Shown: positions 1 to 7,140 of the stretch, in pieces
How the letters are laid out: each line of letters begins with the position of its first letter
Position numbering within the stretch: position 1 is the stretch's first letter
Source of the DNA: Pseudomonas linyingensis
Lineage (GTDB): Bacteria > Pseudomonadota > Gammaproteobacteria > Pseudomonadales > Pseudomonadaceae
Direction of reading: 5' to 3'
NCBI RefSeq assembly: GCF_900109175.1
Contig: NZ_FNZE01000025.1
Span: 1-51,057 of the forward strand
Length of the DNA stretch: 51,057 nucleotides
Notes under the pieces: model-generated
What the model was told of the DNA's origin: nothing
Databases searched by the model: none
The model's input: the letters and a program-made list of their open reading frames with translations, nothing else
Program-made: the position numbers and the translations under genes

Positions 1-130
1 TGAGAAAACCCTAAACTTGGCTCAGCAATCGCAAATAAACTCATGAATTCACGAGACTACTTGTGATGCTGATAATCTTGCGACTGTCAGTCTTATCTCA
101 CAAGCACCCACACGAATTGCTTGATTCAAC

Positions 131-142
131 TTGTTAAAGAGC
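131..142 (-). promoter_or_regulatory. boxA antitermination site of the rRNA leader
   Basis: The minus strand reads GCTCTTTAACAA, matching the rRNA boxA bound as RNA by NusB/NusE. Its place just downstream of P2 is the usual one. The adjoining 11-mer TTCAACTTGTT (125-135, plus strand) recurs upstream of P1 at 331-341. Confidence 0.85.
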
Positions 143-179
143 GTTTCGATCAAGTCTTTCGTCTCAACCGAGGCCGCGA

Positions 180-207
180 ATTCTACAGCAGCCTTGCATT
201 CTGTCAA
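180..207 (-). promoter_or_regulatory. rRNA promoter P2
   Basis: On the minus strand there is a -35 TTGACA (202-207) and a -10 TAGAAT (180-185) with a 16-bp spacer. A GC-rich discriminator follows, the hallmark of stringently controlled stable-RNA promoters. Confidence 0.85.
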
Positions 208-294
208 GCGTTTTTCGAAATTTTCTTTTCTACTCAACCACTTGCGTAACTCTCTCGCTGCCGTAACCCGGAGGCCGCTGCAGCGAGGAGGCGA

Positions 295-322
295 ATAATA
301 CAGCCTTGAAAAACGCTGTCAA
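295..322 (-). promoter_or_regulatory. rRNA promoter P1
   Basis: On the minus strand there is a -35 TTGACA (317-322) and a -10 TATTAT (295-300) separated by 16 bp, a near-consensus sigma-70 promoter with the short spacer typical of rRNA promoters. It lies upstream of P2 in the same orientation. Confidence 0.85.
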
Positions 323-341
323 CACCTCCGTTCAACTTGTT

Positions 342-660
342 GCAAAAGTTCCTGCTTCGGCAGTTCGCCGGCTAACACCGGCATCCCCTGCGCCCATACC
401 TAGATACGGATGGGCATGCTTCACGCGATAGCGATCAACAGGTTACTTCTCCGCGCGTCCTATATAAGCAACGCACCTGATAACCGCAGAGCCCCTCGGC
501 TGCGGCCATGGATTGTGCAGAGTCCCGTCGCCCTGGTGGATATCGACACACTGCCTTTCAACAAGCTTGTGGCGTCCCACCCGGCGATGACAATCCACCA
601 GGCCGGAGCAATTGCCCGCAGCGATCCAGCTCGCGTCCACGCGCAGGAGCTCAGGAGCGA
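342..660. other. Gene-free spacer between rRNA promoters and tRNA-Arg
   Basis: About 320 bp with no convincing gene. Overlapping open frames exist in several phases but none has a ribosome site or a recognisable product. It may hold upstream activating (UP or Fis) sites for the rRNA promoters, but none could be identified by eye. Confidence 0.5.
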
Positions 661-694
661 CAAACAAAAAGGGCCTGCGTTTTCACGCAGGCCC
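661..694 (-). terminator. Rho-independent terminator after tRNA-Arg
   Basis: A perfect 10-bp stem (GGGCCTGCGT with ACGCAGGCCC, 671-694) closes a 4-nt loop. On the minus strand it is followed by a T-rich run (661-670). It lies 9 bp past the 3' end of the tRNA. Confidence 0.9.
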
Positions 695-703
695 TTTCGT
701 GTA

Positions 704-780
704 TGGCGCACCCGGCGGGATTCGAACCCACGACCCCTGCCTTCGGAGGGCAGTACTCTATCCAGCTGAGCTACGGATGC
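704..780 (-). tRNA. tRNA-Arg (anticodon CCG)
   Basis: The 77-nt minus-strand sequence folds as a cloverleaf. The acceptor arms GCATCCG and CGGGTGC pair with one T-G wobble. The anticodon stem CTGCC/GGCAG encloses a loop carrying CCG, the T loop has GTTCGAATC, and CCA is encoded at the 3' end (704-706). It reads CGG arginine codons. It is transcribed alone from its own promoter and ends at the adjacent terminator. Confidence 0.97.
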
Positions 781-791
781 AGTGCGGCGCC

Positions 792-820
792 ATGATACGC
801 ATCTTGGCTGACGTCGTCCA
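792..820 (-). promoter_or_regulatory. Probable promoter of tRNA-Arg
   Basis: On the minus strand a -10 TATCAT (792-797) and a weak -35 TGGACG (815-820) are separated by 17 bp, 11 bp before the tRNA 5' end. The position is right; the -35 match is only 4 of 6. Confidence 0.55.
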
Positions 821-994
821 TCCGCCCAGCGTTCGTGCATGATCTCGAACGAGCACACTCCACAAAACGGCCATGGAATCGAAAAATTTACGCTAAAGCC
901 GTTTTTTGTTGTTTTTTTCGCACAAGGTATTGCCATAAGCTGAAATCCTGCCCTAGGATTGTTTGACATTTCGAACATTCCACCGGAGACCGCG

Positions 995-2449
995 ATGGAA
1001 CTGAAAGACCCCAGCCTGTTCCGCCAGCAAGCCTATCTGAACGGTCAATGGTGCGAGGCCGACCACGGCACGCGGACCGACATCTTCAACCCGGCCACCG
1101 GGGACAAGCTGGGCAGCGTGCCGAACATGGGGCGCGCGGAAACCCGCCGCGCCATCCTCGCGGCGCAGGCCGCGCAGCCGGCCTGGCGCCGCCTGACCGC
1201 CAAGGAGCGCGCCGGCAGGCTGCGCAACTGGTTCGAGCTGATCATGGCCAACCAGGAAGACCTGGCGCAGATCATGACCGCCGAACAGGGCAAGCCGCTC
1301 GCCGAGGCTCGCGGCGAGGTCGCCTATGCCGCCTCCTTCATCGAGTGGTTCGCCGAGGAGGCCAAGCGGGCCTACGGTGACGTGATCCCGGCGCATGCCG
1401 CCGACAAGCGCATCCTGGTACAGAAGGAGCCGGTCGGTGTCACCGCCGCGATCACGCCGTGGAACTTCCCCAGCGCGATGATCACCCGCAAGGCCGGCCC
1501 GGCGCTGGCGGCGGGATGCGCCATGGTGCTCAAGCCGGCACCGCAAACCCCCTTCTCCGCCCTGGCCCTGGCCGAACTGGCCGATCGCGCCGGCATCCCG
1601 GCCGGGCTGCTCAGCGTGCTGCCGGCGGATGTTGCCAGCAGTCGCGAAATCGGCGCCGAGCTGTGCGAGAACCCGGTGGTGCGCAAGCTGTCGTTCACCG
1701 GCTCGACTGGCGTCGGTATCAAGCTGATGGAGCAGTGCGCGCCAACCCTGAAGAAGTTGTCGCTGGAGCTGGGTGGCAACGCGCCCTTCATCGTCTTCGA
1801 GGATGCAGATCTGGATGCCGCGGTCGAGGGCGCGATCATCTCCAAATACCGCAACGCCGGGCAGACCTGCGTCTGCGCCAATCGTCTCTACGTGCAGGAC
1901 AAGATCTACGACGCCTTCGCCGCCAAGCTGGCCGACGCCGTAGCCAAGCTCAAGATCGGCAACGGTGCCGAACCGGGCATTACCACCGGTCCGCTGATCG
2001 ATGGCAACGCCGTGGCCAAGGTGCGCCAGCACCTCGACGATGCCGTGAGCAAGGGCGCACGAGTGCTGGCCGGCGGCAACGGGCTGGGCGGCAACTTCTT
2101 CGAGCCGACTATCCTGATCGATGTACCGACGAGCGCGCGGGTGGCCAAGGAGGAAACCTTCGGCCCGCTGGCGCCACTGTTCCGCTTCCACGACGAGGCC
2201 GACGTGATCCAGCAGGCCAACGACACCGAGTTCGGCCTGGCGGCCTACTTCTATGCCCGCGACCTGGGCCGGGTGTTCCGCGTCGCCGAGGCGCTGGAAT
2301 ACGGCATGGTCGGCATCAACACCGGGGTGATCTCCACCGAGGTGGCGCCCTTCGGCGGCATGAAGGCGTCCGGCCTCGGTCGCGAGGGTTCCAAGTACGG
2401 TCTCGACGAGTACCTGGAGCTCAAATACCTGTGCCTGGGCGGCATCTGA
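995..2449 (+). CDS. gabD: Succinate-semialdehyde dehydrogenase (NADP+) GabD
   Basis: Oxidises succinate semialdehyde to succinate, the last step of the cytosolic GABA shunt feeding the TCA cycle. The 484-residue product has the usual family length and a complete aldehyde dehydrogenase fold: TPWNFP at about 154-159 for cofactor binding, the general base Glu258 in LELGG, and nucleophile Cys292 in GQTCVCANR, with a second Cys294 two residues later as in many GabD proteins. An upstream in-frame ATG at 959 exists, but ATG 995 is chosen because GGAG lies 8 bp before it and the N-terminus [14 protein letters not shown] matches GabD. gabT follows 141 bp downstream, so the pair forms a GABA catabolic unit. 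Confidence 0.95.
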   Translation: MELKDPSLFRQQAYLNGQWCEADHGTRTDIFNPATGDKLGSVPNMGRAETRRAILAAQAAQPAWRRLTAKERAGRLRNWFELIMANQEDLAQIMTAEQGKPLAEARGEVAYAASFIEWFAEEAKRAYGDVIPAHAADKRILVQKEPVGVTAAITPWNFPSAMITRKAGPALAAGCAMVLKPAPQTPFSALALAELADRAGIPAGLLSVLPADVASSREIGAELCENPVVRKLSFTGSTGVGIKLMEQCAPTLKKLSLELGGNAPFIVFEDADLDAAVEGAIISKYRNAGQTCVCANRLYVQDKIYDAFAAKLADAVAKLKIGNGAEPGITTGPLIDGNAVAKVRQHLDDAVSKGARVLAGGNGLGGNFFEPTILIDVPTSARVAKEETFGPLAPLFRFHDEADVIQQANDTEFGLAAYFYARDLGRVFRVAEALEYGMVGINTGVISTEVAPFGGMKASGLGREGSKYGLDEYLELKYLCLGGI

Positions 2450-2479
2450 CTGCACGAACTCCGGGCCACGGCCTGGGGT

Positions 2480-2519
2480 GGGTGAAGGCCATGTTTTTGT
2501 CGGCGATGGTCCTTCACCC
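2480..2519. repeat. Inverted repeat in the gabD-gabT spacer
   Basis: GGGTGAAGG (2480-2488) pairs with CCTTCACCC (2511-2519) across a 22-nt loop. No T-run follows, so it is more likely an mRNA-stabilising or attenuating hairpin that changes the gabD:gabT ratio than a full terminator. That role is inferred. Confidence 0.5.
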
Positions 2520-2590
2520 CTCTATTCCGGCGGCGCCTGCAACCTGACAGGCCCCGCCCAACCCACGAACCTCAGTTGCGAGAACTGTCC

Positions 2591-3871
2591 ATGAGCAAGA
2601 GCAACGAATCCCTTATGCAGCGCCGCCAGGCGGCAGTTGCCCGTGGCGTCAGCGCGATCCACCCGATCGTCGCCGACCACGCCAAGAACAGCACCGTGGT
2701 CGACGTCGAGGGTCGCGAGTTCATCGACTTCGCCGGCGGCATCGCCGTGCTCAACACCGGCCACCTGCATCCCAAGGTGATCGCCGCAGTGCAGGCGCAA
2801 CTCGGCAAGCTGACCCACACCTGCTTCCAGGTGCTGGCCTACGAGCCGTACATCGAGCTGTGCGAGAAGATCAACGCCCTGGTGCCGGGCGACTTCGCCA
2901 AAAAGACCCTGCTGGTCACCACCGGCTCGGAGGCGGTGGAAAACGCGGTGAAGATCGCCCGCGCCGCCACCGGCCGCAGCGGGGTGATCGCCTTCACTGG
3001 CGGCTACCACGGCCGCACCATGATGACCCTGTCGCTGACCGGCAAGAAGGTGCCCTACGCCGCCGGCATGGGCCTGATGCCGGGCGGCGTGTACCGCGCC
3101 ATCTATCCCTGCGAGCTGCACGGGGTCAGCGTTGACGAGTCCATCGCCAGCATCGAGCGGGTGTTCAAGAACGATGCCGAGCCGCGCGACATCGCCGCCA
3201 TCGTCATCGAGCCGGTGCAGGGCGAGGGCGGCTTCTACGCCGCACCGAAGGAATTCATGCAGCGCCTGCGTGCGCTGTGCGACCAGCACGGCATCCTGCT
3301 GATCGCCGACGAGGTGCAGACTGGTGCCGGGCGTACCGGCACCTTCTTCGCCATGGAACAGATGGGGGTGGCCGCCGATCTGACCACCTTCGCCAAGTCC
3401 ATCGCCGGTGGCTTCCCGCTGGCCGGCGTATGTGGCAAGGCCGAGATCATGGACGCCGTCGCCCCCGGTGGTCTGGGTGGCACCTACGCCGGCAGCCCGC
3501 TGGCCTGTGTCGCGGCGCTGGCGGTACTGGAGGTATTCGAAGAGGAGCAACTGCTGCAGCGCTGCCAGGCCGTGGGCGAGCGGCTGAAGGCGGGTCTGCG
3601 CGACATCCAGGCCCGGCACCCGGTGATCGGCGACGTGCGCGGTCTCGGCGCGATGATCGCCATCGAGCTGTTCGACGCGGGCAACCCGGAAAAACCCAAC
3701 GCCGAGCTGGTCGGCAAGGTTGTCACCCGCGCCCGCGAGAAGGGCCTGATCCTGCTGTCCTGCGGCCCCTACTACAACGTGCTGCGCATCCTGGTACCGC
3801 TGACCGCCGAGGACGAGCTGCTCGACCGCGGCATGGCGATCATCGCCGAGTGCTTCGACGAGCTGGCCTGA
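2591..3871 (+). CDS. gabT: 4-aminobutyrate aminotransferase GabT
   Basis: PLP enzyme that transfers the amino group of GABA to 2-oxoglutarate, giving succinate semialdehyde for GabD; related omega-amino acids are common alternative substrates. The 426-residue protein carries the class-III aminotransferase signature, with Asp240 (LIADEVQTG) placed for the pyridine nitrogen and the Schiff-base Lys269 in TTFAKSIAGGFP. TGSEAVENAVKIAR near 111-124 is the phosphate-binding loop. An upstream in-frame start at 2576 is possible, but ATG 2591 gives the standard N-terminus MSKSNESLMQRR. Two strong hairpins follow the stop codon. Confidence 0.95.
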   Translation: MSKSNESLMQRRQAAVARGVSAIHPIVADHAKNSTVVDVEGREFIDFAGGIAVLNTGHLHPKVIAAVQAQLGKLTHTCFQVLAYEPYIELCEKINALVPGDFAKKTLLVTTGSEAVENAVKIARAATGRSGVIAFTGGYHGRTMMTLSLTGKKVPYAAGMGLMPGGVYRAIYPCELHGVSVDESIASIERVFKNDAEPRDIAAIVIEPVQGEGGFYAAPKEFMQRLRALCDQHGILLIADEVQTGAGRTGTFFAMEQMGVAADLTTFAKSIAGGFPLAGVCGKAEIMDAVAPGGLGGTYAGSPLACVAALAVLEVFEEEQLLQRCQAVGERLKAGLRDIQARHPVIGDVRGLGAMIAIELFDAGNPEKPNAELVGKVVTRAREKGLILLSCGPYYNVLRILVPLTAEDELLDRGMAIIAECFDELA

Positions 3872-3888
3872 ACCCTCTCGACGCCCCA

Positions 3889-3932
3889 GCCGGTCGCGGC
3901 TCCATGCTTGTGCATGGTATCCAGCGACCGGC
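3889..3932. repeat. Nested hairpin downstream of gabT
   Basis: GCCGGTCGC (3889-3897) pairs with GCGACCGGC (3924-3932), and the intervening DNA holds a second small stem (CCATGC/GCATGG). It begins 18 bp after the gabT stop and probably acts with the next hairpin in 3' end formation. Confidence 0.6.
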
Positions 3933-3942
3933 AGTCTGTACC

Positions 3943-3977
3943 GCCAAGCCCGCGACCATCATGGTCGCGGGCTTGGC
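3943..3977 (+). terminator. Probable terminator of gabDT
   Basis: A perfect 15-bp stem (GCCAAGCCCGCGACC and its complement) with a 5-nt ATCAT loop, followed only by CATTTCT rather than a clear T-run. The very stable stem just beyond gabT fits transcription termination or protection of the 3' end. Confidence 0.7.
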
Positions 3978-4163
3978 CATTTCTGCCGCTCCTCATCACC
4001 GGAAGCACGCTCGCCTGTGCTACAACAGGCCGTAGTACCTGTGGCCGGTGCGATGTGGAACCTCCCGACCGGCAGCCGATCCAACCGGCCAGCGCACACC
4101 GCACCCGGACCCCACGGAGCCGCCCCGTCATGCCCGCCCCTTCCGCCGCCCCGCGAGGCGTCG

Positions 4164-5234
4164 ATGAGCAACCCTGACCTTCTGCTGGTCGGTGCCGGCC
4201 ACAGCCATCTCGGTGTGCTGCGCCGCTGGGCGCGCGGCCAGCGACCACCGGGCCGCCTGGCGCTGCTGAGCGACAGTCCGCACGCCTGGTATGCCGGACG
4301 CCTGCCGGGACTGCTGGCCGGACGCTATACAGAAACCGATTGCCGGATCGAGCTGGCGCCGCTGTGCCACGCCGCCGGAGTGGAGCTGCTGCAGGGTGTG
4401 GTGACCGGCCTGGACGCCGACGAGCGCCGCCTGGCGCTGGCCGACGGACGCACCCTGCAGGCCAGCTGGCTGTCGCTGAATGTCGGCGCGGCGCCACCGG
4501 CGCCCGAGCAGCGCGGCGGGGGCATGCAGGTGCTAGGAGTAAAACCCTTCGCGGCATTTCTCGCCGCCTGGAGCGAATGGCAACGCGATCCGCAGCCGCT
4601 GGCGATCGTCGGCGCCGGTGCGGCGGGGGTCGAACTGGCGCTGGCGCTGGCCGGGCAGGTGCCGGAACTCAGTCAGTTCTGCGCCGGCGCCCTGCTCGAG
4701 GGCGGCTCGCCGGGCCTGCGCCTGCGCGCCCTCGGCCACCTGCGCCAGCGCGGCGTGAGCGGTCGCGAGCACTGCCCGATCAGCCATATCGAGGGACAAA
4801 CCCTGTACAGCGACGCCGGCGCCGTGTGGCACGGCCCGCGCCTGCTGCTGGCCAGCGGCAGCCAGCCGCTGCCCTGGCTGACCCACAGCGGCCTGGTCTG
4901 CGCCGACGACGGCTTCATCCAGATCGGACGTACCCTGCAAAGCCACAGCCATCCGCGGATCTTCGCCAGTGGCGACTGCGCCAGCCTGCCCGACGCTCCC
5001 CGCAATGCCTGGCAGGCCACGCGCCAGGCCTCGCAGTTGGCCGCCAATCTCAGCGCGGTGCTACAGGAAAGACCGCTGGCCCGCTACCGGCCGCCCCGCC
5101 AGCGAGCGCTGCTGGTCGCCACCGGCGACGGCGGCGCCCTGCTCGACTGGAACGGCTGGTCCGCCGGCGGCCGGCTGTGCGGCTGGTGGCGCGATCTGTG
5201 CGACCGGCAATTCATCCTGCGCCACCAGGTCTGA
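4164..5234 (+). CDS. FAD-dependent pyridine nucleotide-disulfide oxidoreductase (SelD-N-terminal-like, stand-alone)
   Basis: A 356-residue flavoprotein starting with the dinucleotide-binding motif LLLVGAGHSHLGVLRRW. A second Rossmann motif AIVGAGAAGVELALALA lies near residue 150 and a C-terminal FAD-contact motif IFASGDCASL near 270, the layout of the NDH-2/pyridine nucleotide-disulfide reductase superfamily. The GAGHSHL start is typical of the domain fused to the N-terminus of selenide, water dikinase (SelD) in many proteobacteria. Here the frame ends without any SelD domain. The longer frame from 4017 is rejected because GAGG (4155-4158) precedes ATG 4164. The substrate is unknown; a quinone or selenium-related role is only a guess. 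It converges on siaD. Confidence 0.75.
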   Translation: MSNPDLLLVGAGHSHLGVLRRWARGQRPPGRLALLSDSPHAWYAGRLPGLLAGRYTETDCRIELAPLCHAAGVELLQGVVTGLDADERRLALADGRTLQASWLSLNVGAAPPAPEQRGGGMQVLGVKPFAAFLAAWSEWQRDPQPLAIVGAGAAGVELALALAGQVPELSQFCAGALLEGGSPGLRLRALGHLRQRGVSGREHCPISHIEGQTLYSDAGAVWHGPRLLLASGSQPLPWLTHSGLVCADDGFIQIGRTLQSHSHPRIFASGDCASLPDAPRNAWQATRQASQLAANLSAVLQERPLARYRPPRQRALLVATGDGGALLDWNGWSAGGRLCGWWRDLCDRQFILRHQV

Positions 5235-5248
5235 ACACCCCGGCGACA

Positions 5249-5271
5249 GGGCGGCCGACTCACGGCCGCCC
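5249..5271. terminator. Hairpin between convergent genes
   Basis: GGGCGGCCG and CGGCCGCCC form a perfect 9-bp stem with a 5-nt loop between the convergent FAD oxidoreductase and siaD genes. There is no T-run on either strand, so the terminator call rests on position and stability. Confidence 0.5.
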
Positions 5272-5353
5272 CGGCGTGGGTGTGAAGTGCAATCACTGAC
5301 CGCGAGCAGATCCGCGGAGCGGAGCATCCCTGCTCACCTCGGCCTCGATCGAC

Positions 5354-6181
5354 TCATGCCGGCCAGGGCGTCGGCTGTCCGAACTCGCACCAGCTCCCGA
5401 GAGCCCTGGCGCAGCGGTCACGACCATTGTGCTTGGCTTCGAACAGGGCCGCATCGGCGCGGCTGAGGGTCTGCGAGTAGCCCTCCTCGGGCAGGCGTTC
5501 GGCCACACCGAAGCTGGCGGTAATCGATAACACATCGCTGCCGAACGTCACCCGCAGGTTGCGCAGGCCGCCGCGCAGCCGCTCGATGAACGGTTCCGAT
5601 CTGGCCAGCGTGGTTTCCGGCAACAGCAGCAGGAACTCCTCACCACCCCAGCGGCCACACAGATCGGAGCCACGGAGTTCAGCCTGCAGCAGCGCCGCGA
5701 TCGCGCTGAGCACGCGGTCGCCGGCCTCATGTCCCCAGGTGTCGTTGATCTGCTTGAAGTGATCGACATCGATCATCGCCAGCACGAATGGCCGCTCTCC
5801 ACGCTGGCTGCGCAACTCCTCGGCACGCAGGCGCTCCATCAGCATGCGTCGATTCGGCAGGCCGGTCAGAGCGTCGTGCAGCGAGGCTTCCTGGAGCGCA
5901 TGATTGAGATCGCGCAGCATGTCCTGGTAACGGTCGGAAATGCGCGCAACCTTCTCCAGTTGACGCAACTGCCGGTGGTAGCGTTCGGAAAGCGAGAGAC
6001 TCTCCTCGCGCGCCAGCGACTGGTAGCCGTCGGAGATCCGGGCGATGCGCTCGAGTCGCGACAACTGGTCGAGGTTCTGCTGCTGCAGACGCGCCAGCCC
6101 CTCGCGCAACGGATGCCCGTAGTGCTGGGGGTCACTCAGCAGGTCTTCCACCAGCAGGTCCAGCTCGCGCTCGCAGCTCAT
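5354..6181 (-). CDS. siaD: Diguanylate cyclase SiaD
   Basis: Cytosolic c-di-GMP synthase, last gene of siaABCD. The 275-residue protein has an N-terminal helical, coiled-coil-like half (about 1-115, rich in Leu, Glu and Arg) and a C-terminal GGDEF domain with active-site GGEEF. The inhibitory I-site RGSD lies five residues before it, so product inhibition is expected. LHDALTGLPNRRML marks the domain start. In P. aeruginosa, unphosphorylated SiaC binds and activates SiaD. The start at 6181 (MSCERELDLL) lies 7 bp after the siaC stop; an upstream in-frame start at 6214 would overlap siaC and is less likely. Confidence 0.9.
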   Translation of the reverse strand: MSCERELDLLVEDLLSDPQHYGHPLREGLARLQQQNLDQLSRLERIARISDGYQSLAREESLSLSERYHRQLRQLEKVARISDRYQDMLRDLNHALQEASLHDALTGLPNRRMLMERLRAEELRSQRGERPFVLAMIDVDHFKQINDTWGHEAGDRVLSAIAALLQAELRGSDLCGRWGGEEFLLLLPETTLARSEPFIERLRGGLRNLRVTFGSDVLSITASFGVAERLPEEGYSQTLSRADAALFEAKHNGRDRCARALGSWCEFGQPTPWPA

Positions 6182-6188
6182 CGTTCGA

Positions 6189-6569
6189 TCACTCGCTGTA
6201 GGGCAGGATGGCAAAGGGGAAGCTGCAGTCCTCGCGGAACTCTTCGGCCAGCTCGGCGACCCGCTCGTTGCGACTGTCGTAGTGCCAGTTGACGCTGACT
6301 GGCTGCCCTTTGCGGTGTGCCTCCTCGAGCAGGTCGAGGATGTCCATCAGCGCCTTGATCGAACTGGTGTTGAGGTATAGCAGGCGCAGTTCCAGGGCCA
6401 GCGGCCGGGTCGCTTCGTGCAGGAAACGCTCGACCCAGTCGATCACCTGCCCGAACAGCTCGAAGGAGTTTTCCGGATAGGAGTCGCCCTGCATGGCCAG
6501 CACGCCAGCGAGCCAGTCGCCCTGAATCGCCGGCGTTGACTGGGTTCCGTTGATGTTCAATTCTGTCAT
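6189..6569 (-). CDS. siaC: SiaC, phospho-regulated activator of SiaD (DUF1987)
   Basis: A 126-residue protein that, in P. aeruginosa, stimulates the diguanylate cyclase SiaD when unphosphorylated and is switched off by SiaB phosphorylation. The acceptor Thr68 is conserved here at the same number, in LYLNTSSIKAL. The fold resembles anti-sigma-factor antagonists. The start ATG 6569 is chosen over a longer frame to 6797 because it lies 20 bp after the siaB stop, has GAGTG 7 bp upstream, and gives the family N-terminus MTELNINGTQ. Confidence 0.92.
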   Translation of the reverse strand: MTELNINGTQSTPAIQGDWLAGVLAMQGDSYPENSFELFGQVIDWVERFLHEATRPLALELRLLYLNTSSIKALMDILDLLEEAHRKGQPVSVNWHYDSRNERVAELAEEFREDCSFPFAILPYSE

Positions 6570-6589
6570 GGTGTCACTCGTGCAAAGGG

Positions 6590-7132
6590 TCAGATGACAG
6601 CGCGCAGGCTGAAAAAGGCGCGTCCTTCCGCCTGCTCGCTGAGCGAGGCCAGCAGCGGCACACTCGACTTGCGGGCGATATCGAGCAGGCCGAGGCCCGC
6701 GCCACTGGCGCTCTCGCCGCTGCGCGGCTTGCGCAGCTGCTCCTTGTAGGCGGCCTTGAGCTGGGCCTTGTCCAGCGGCGCCAGGCTCTCGACCCACTCC
6801 ACCAGCTGCCGGCCATCCTCGCGCTCGACCAGGTTACCGGCCGCCACCACGTAGCGCCCCTGCTCATCGCGGGAAATCGCCACGGTGGCCGCCGCATCCG
6901 ACTCGGCGTAGTTCATCCGGGTAGCATAGTGGCGGATATTCTGGGTCATTTCGATATACACGGCGAACACATCCATCGCCGCCGAGGGCTGTGCCTGTTC
7001 GGCAGTCAGGTAGTTGCGCAGGGCGTTGCCGATTTCCTCGATCAGGCTGCGCGAAATCGGTCCATTGAAGCAGAGCATGATGCGCTGGCGGTTGTAGTTC
7101 TCGCGCATGGCCAGCAGGTCGTAGGTCTCCAT
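6590..7132 (-). CDS. siaB: SiaB, protein kinase acting on SiaC
   Basis: A 180-residue GHKL-like ATPase that phosphorylates SiaC, opposing the SiaA phosphatase. An N-box-like stretch (VYIEMTQNIRHYA, about 58-70) and a glycine-rich lid (SGASGAGLGLLDIARK-type, about 140-160) are visible. GTG at 7138 is also in frame, but ATG 7132 is preferred because AGGGG lies just upstream. It begins 8 bp after the siaA stop, so translation is probably coupled. Confidence 0.88.
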   Translation of the reverse strand: METYDLLAMRENYNRQRIMLCFNGPISRSLIEEIGNALRNYLTAEQAQPSAAMDVFAVYIEMTQNIRHYATRMNYAESDAAATVAISRDEQGRYVVAAGNLVEREDGRQLVEWVESLAPLDKAQLKAAYKEQLRKPRSGESASGAGLGLLDIARKSSVPLLASLSEQAEGRAFFSLRAVI

Positions 7133-7140
7133 GAGCACCC

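Larger units (their letters stand above)
1..290 (-). other. rRNA operon 5' leader (16S gene lies just outside the window)
   Basis: Read on the minus strand, this stretch has the arrangement of a pseudomonad rRNA leader: promoter P1, promoter P2, a boxA antitermination element and then AT-richer leader DNA running to position 1. The 16S gene itself is not in the window and is inferred to begin a short distance beyond position 1. A 62-codon open frame at 49-237 lies wholly inside the leader and is not considered a gene. Confidence 0.85.

Noticed and set aside
49-237. 62-codon minus-strand frame in the first 240 bases
   Set aside because: It overlaps rRNA promoter P2, boxA and leader DNA; the sequence is explained fully as a stable-RNA leader.
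862-909. ACAAAACGGC / GCCGTTTTTTGT inverted repeat upstream of gabD
   Set aside because: The loop of about 26 nt and the absence of an upstream plus-strand gene make a terminator unlikely; left unannotated.
953-2455. Long antisense frames opposite gabD (and similar ones opposite gabT, siaA, the atp genes, mnmG, dnaA and gyrB)
   Set aside because: They are products of high GC content in the third codon position; the translations are low-complexity and match no family, while the opposite strand has intact known genes.
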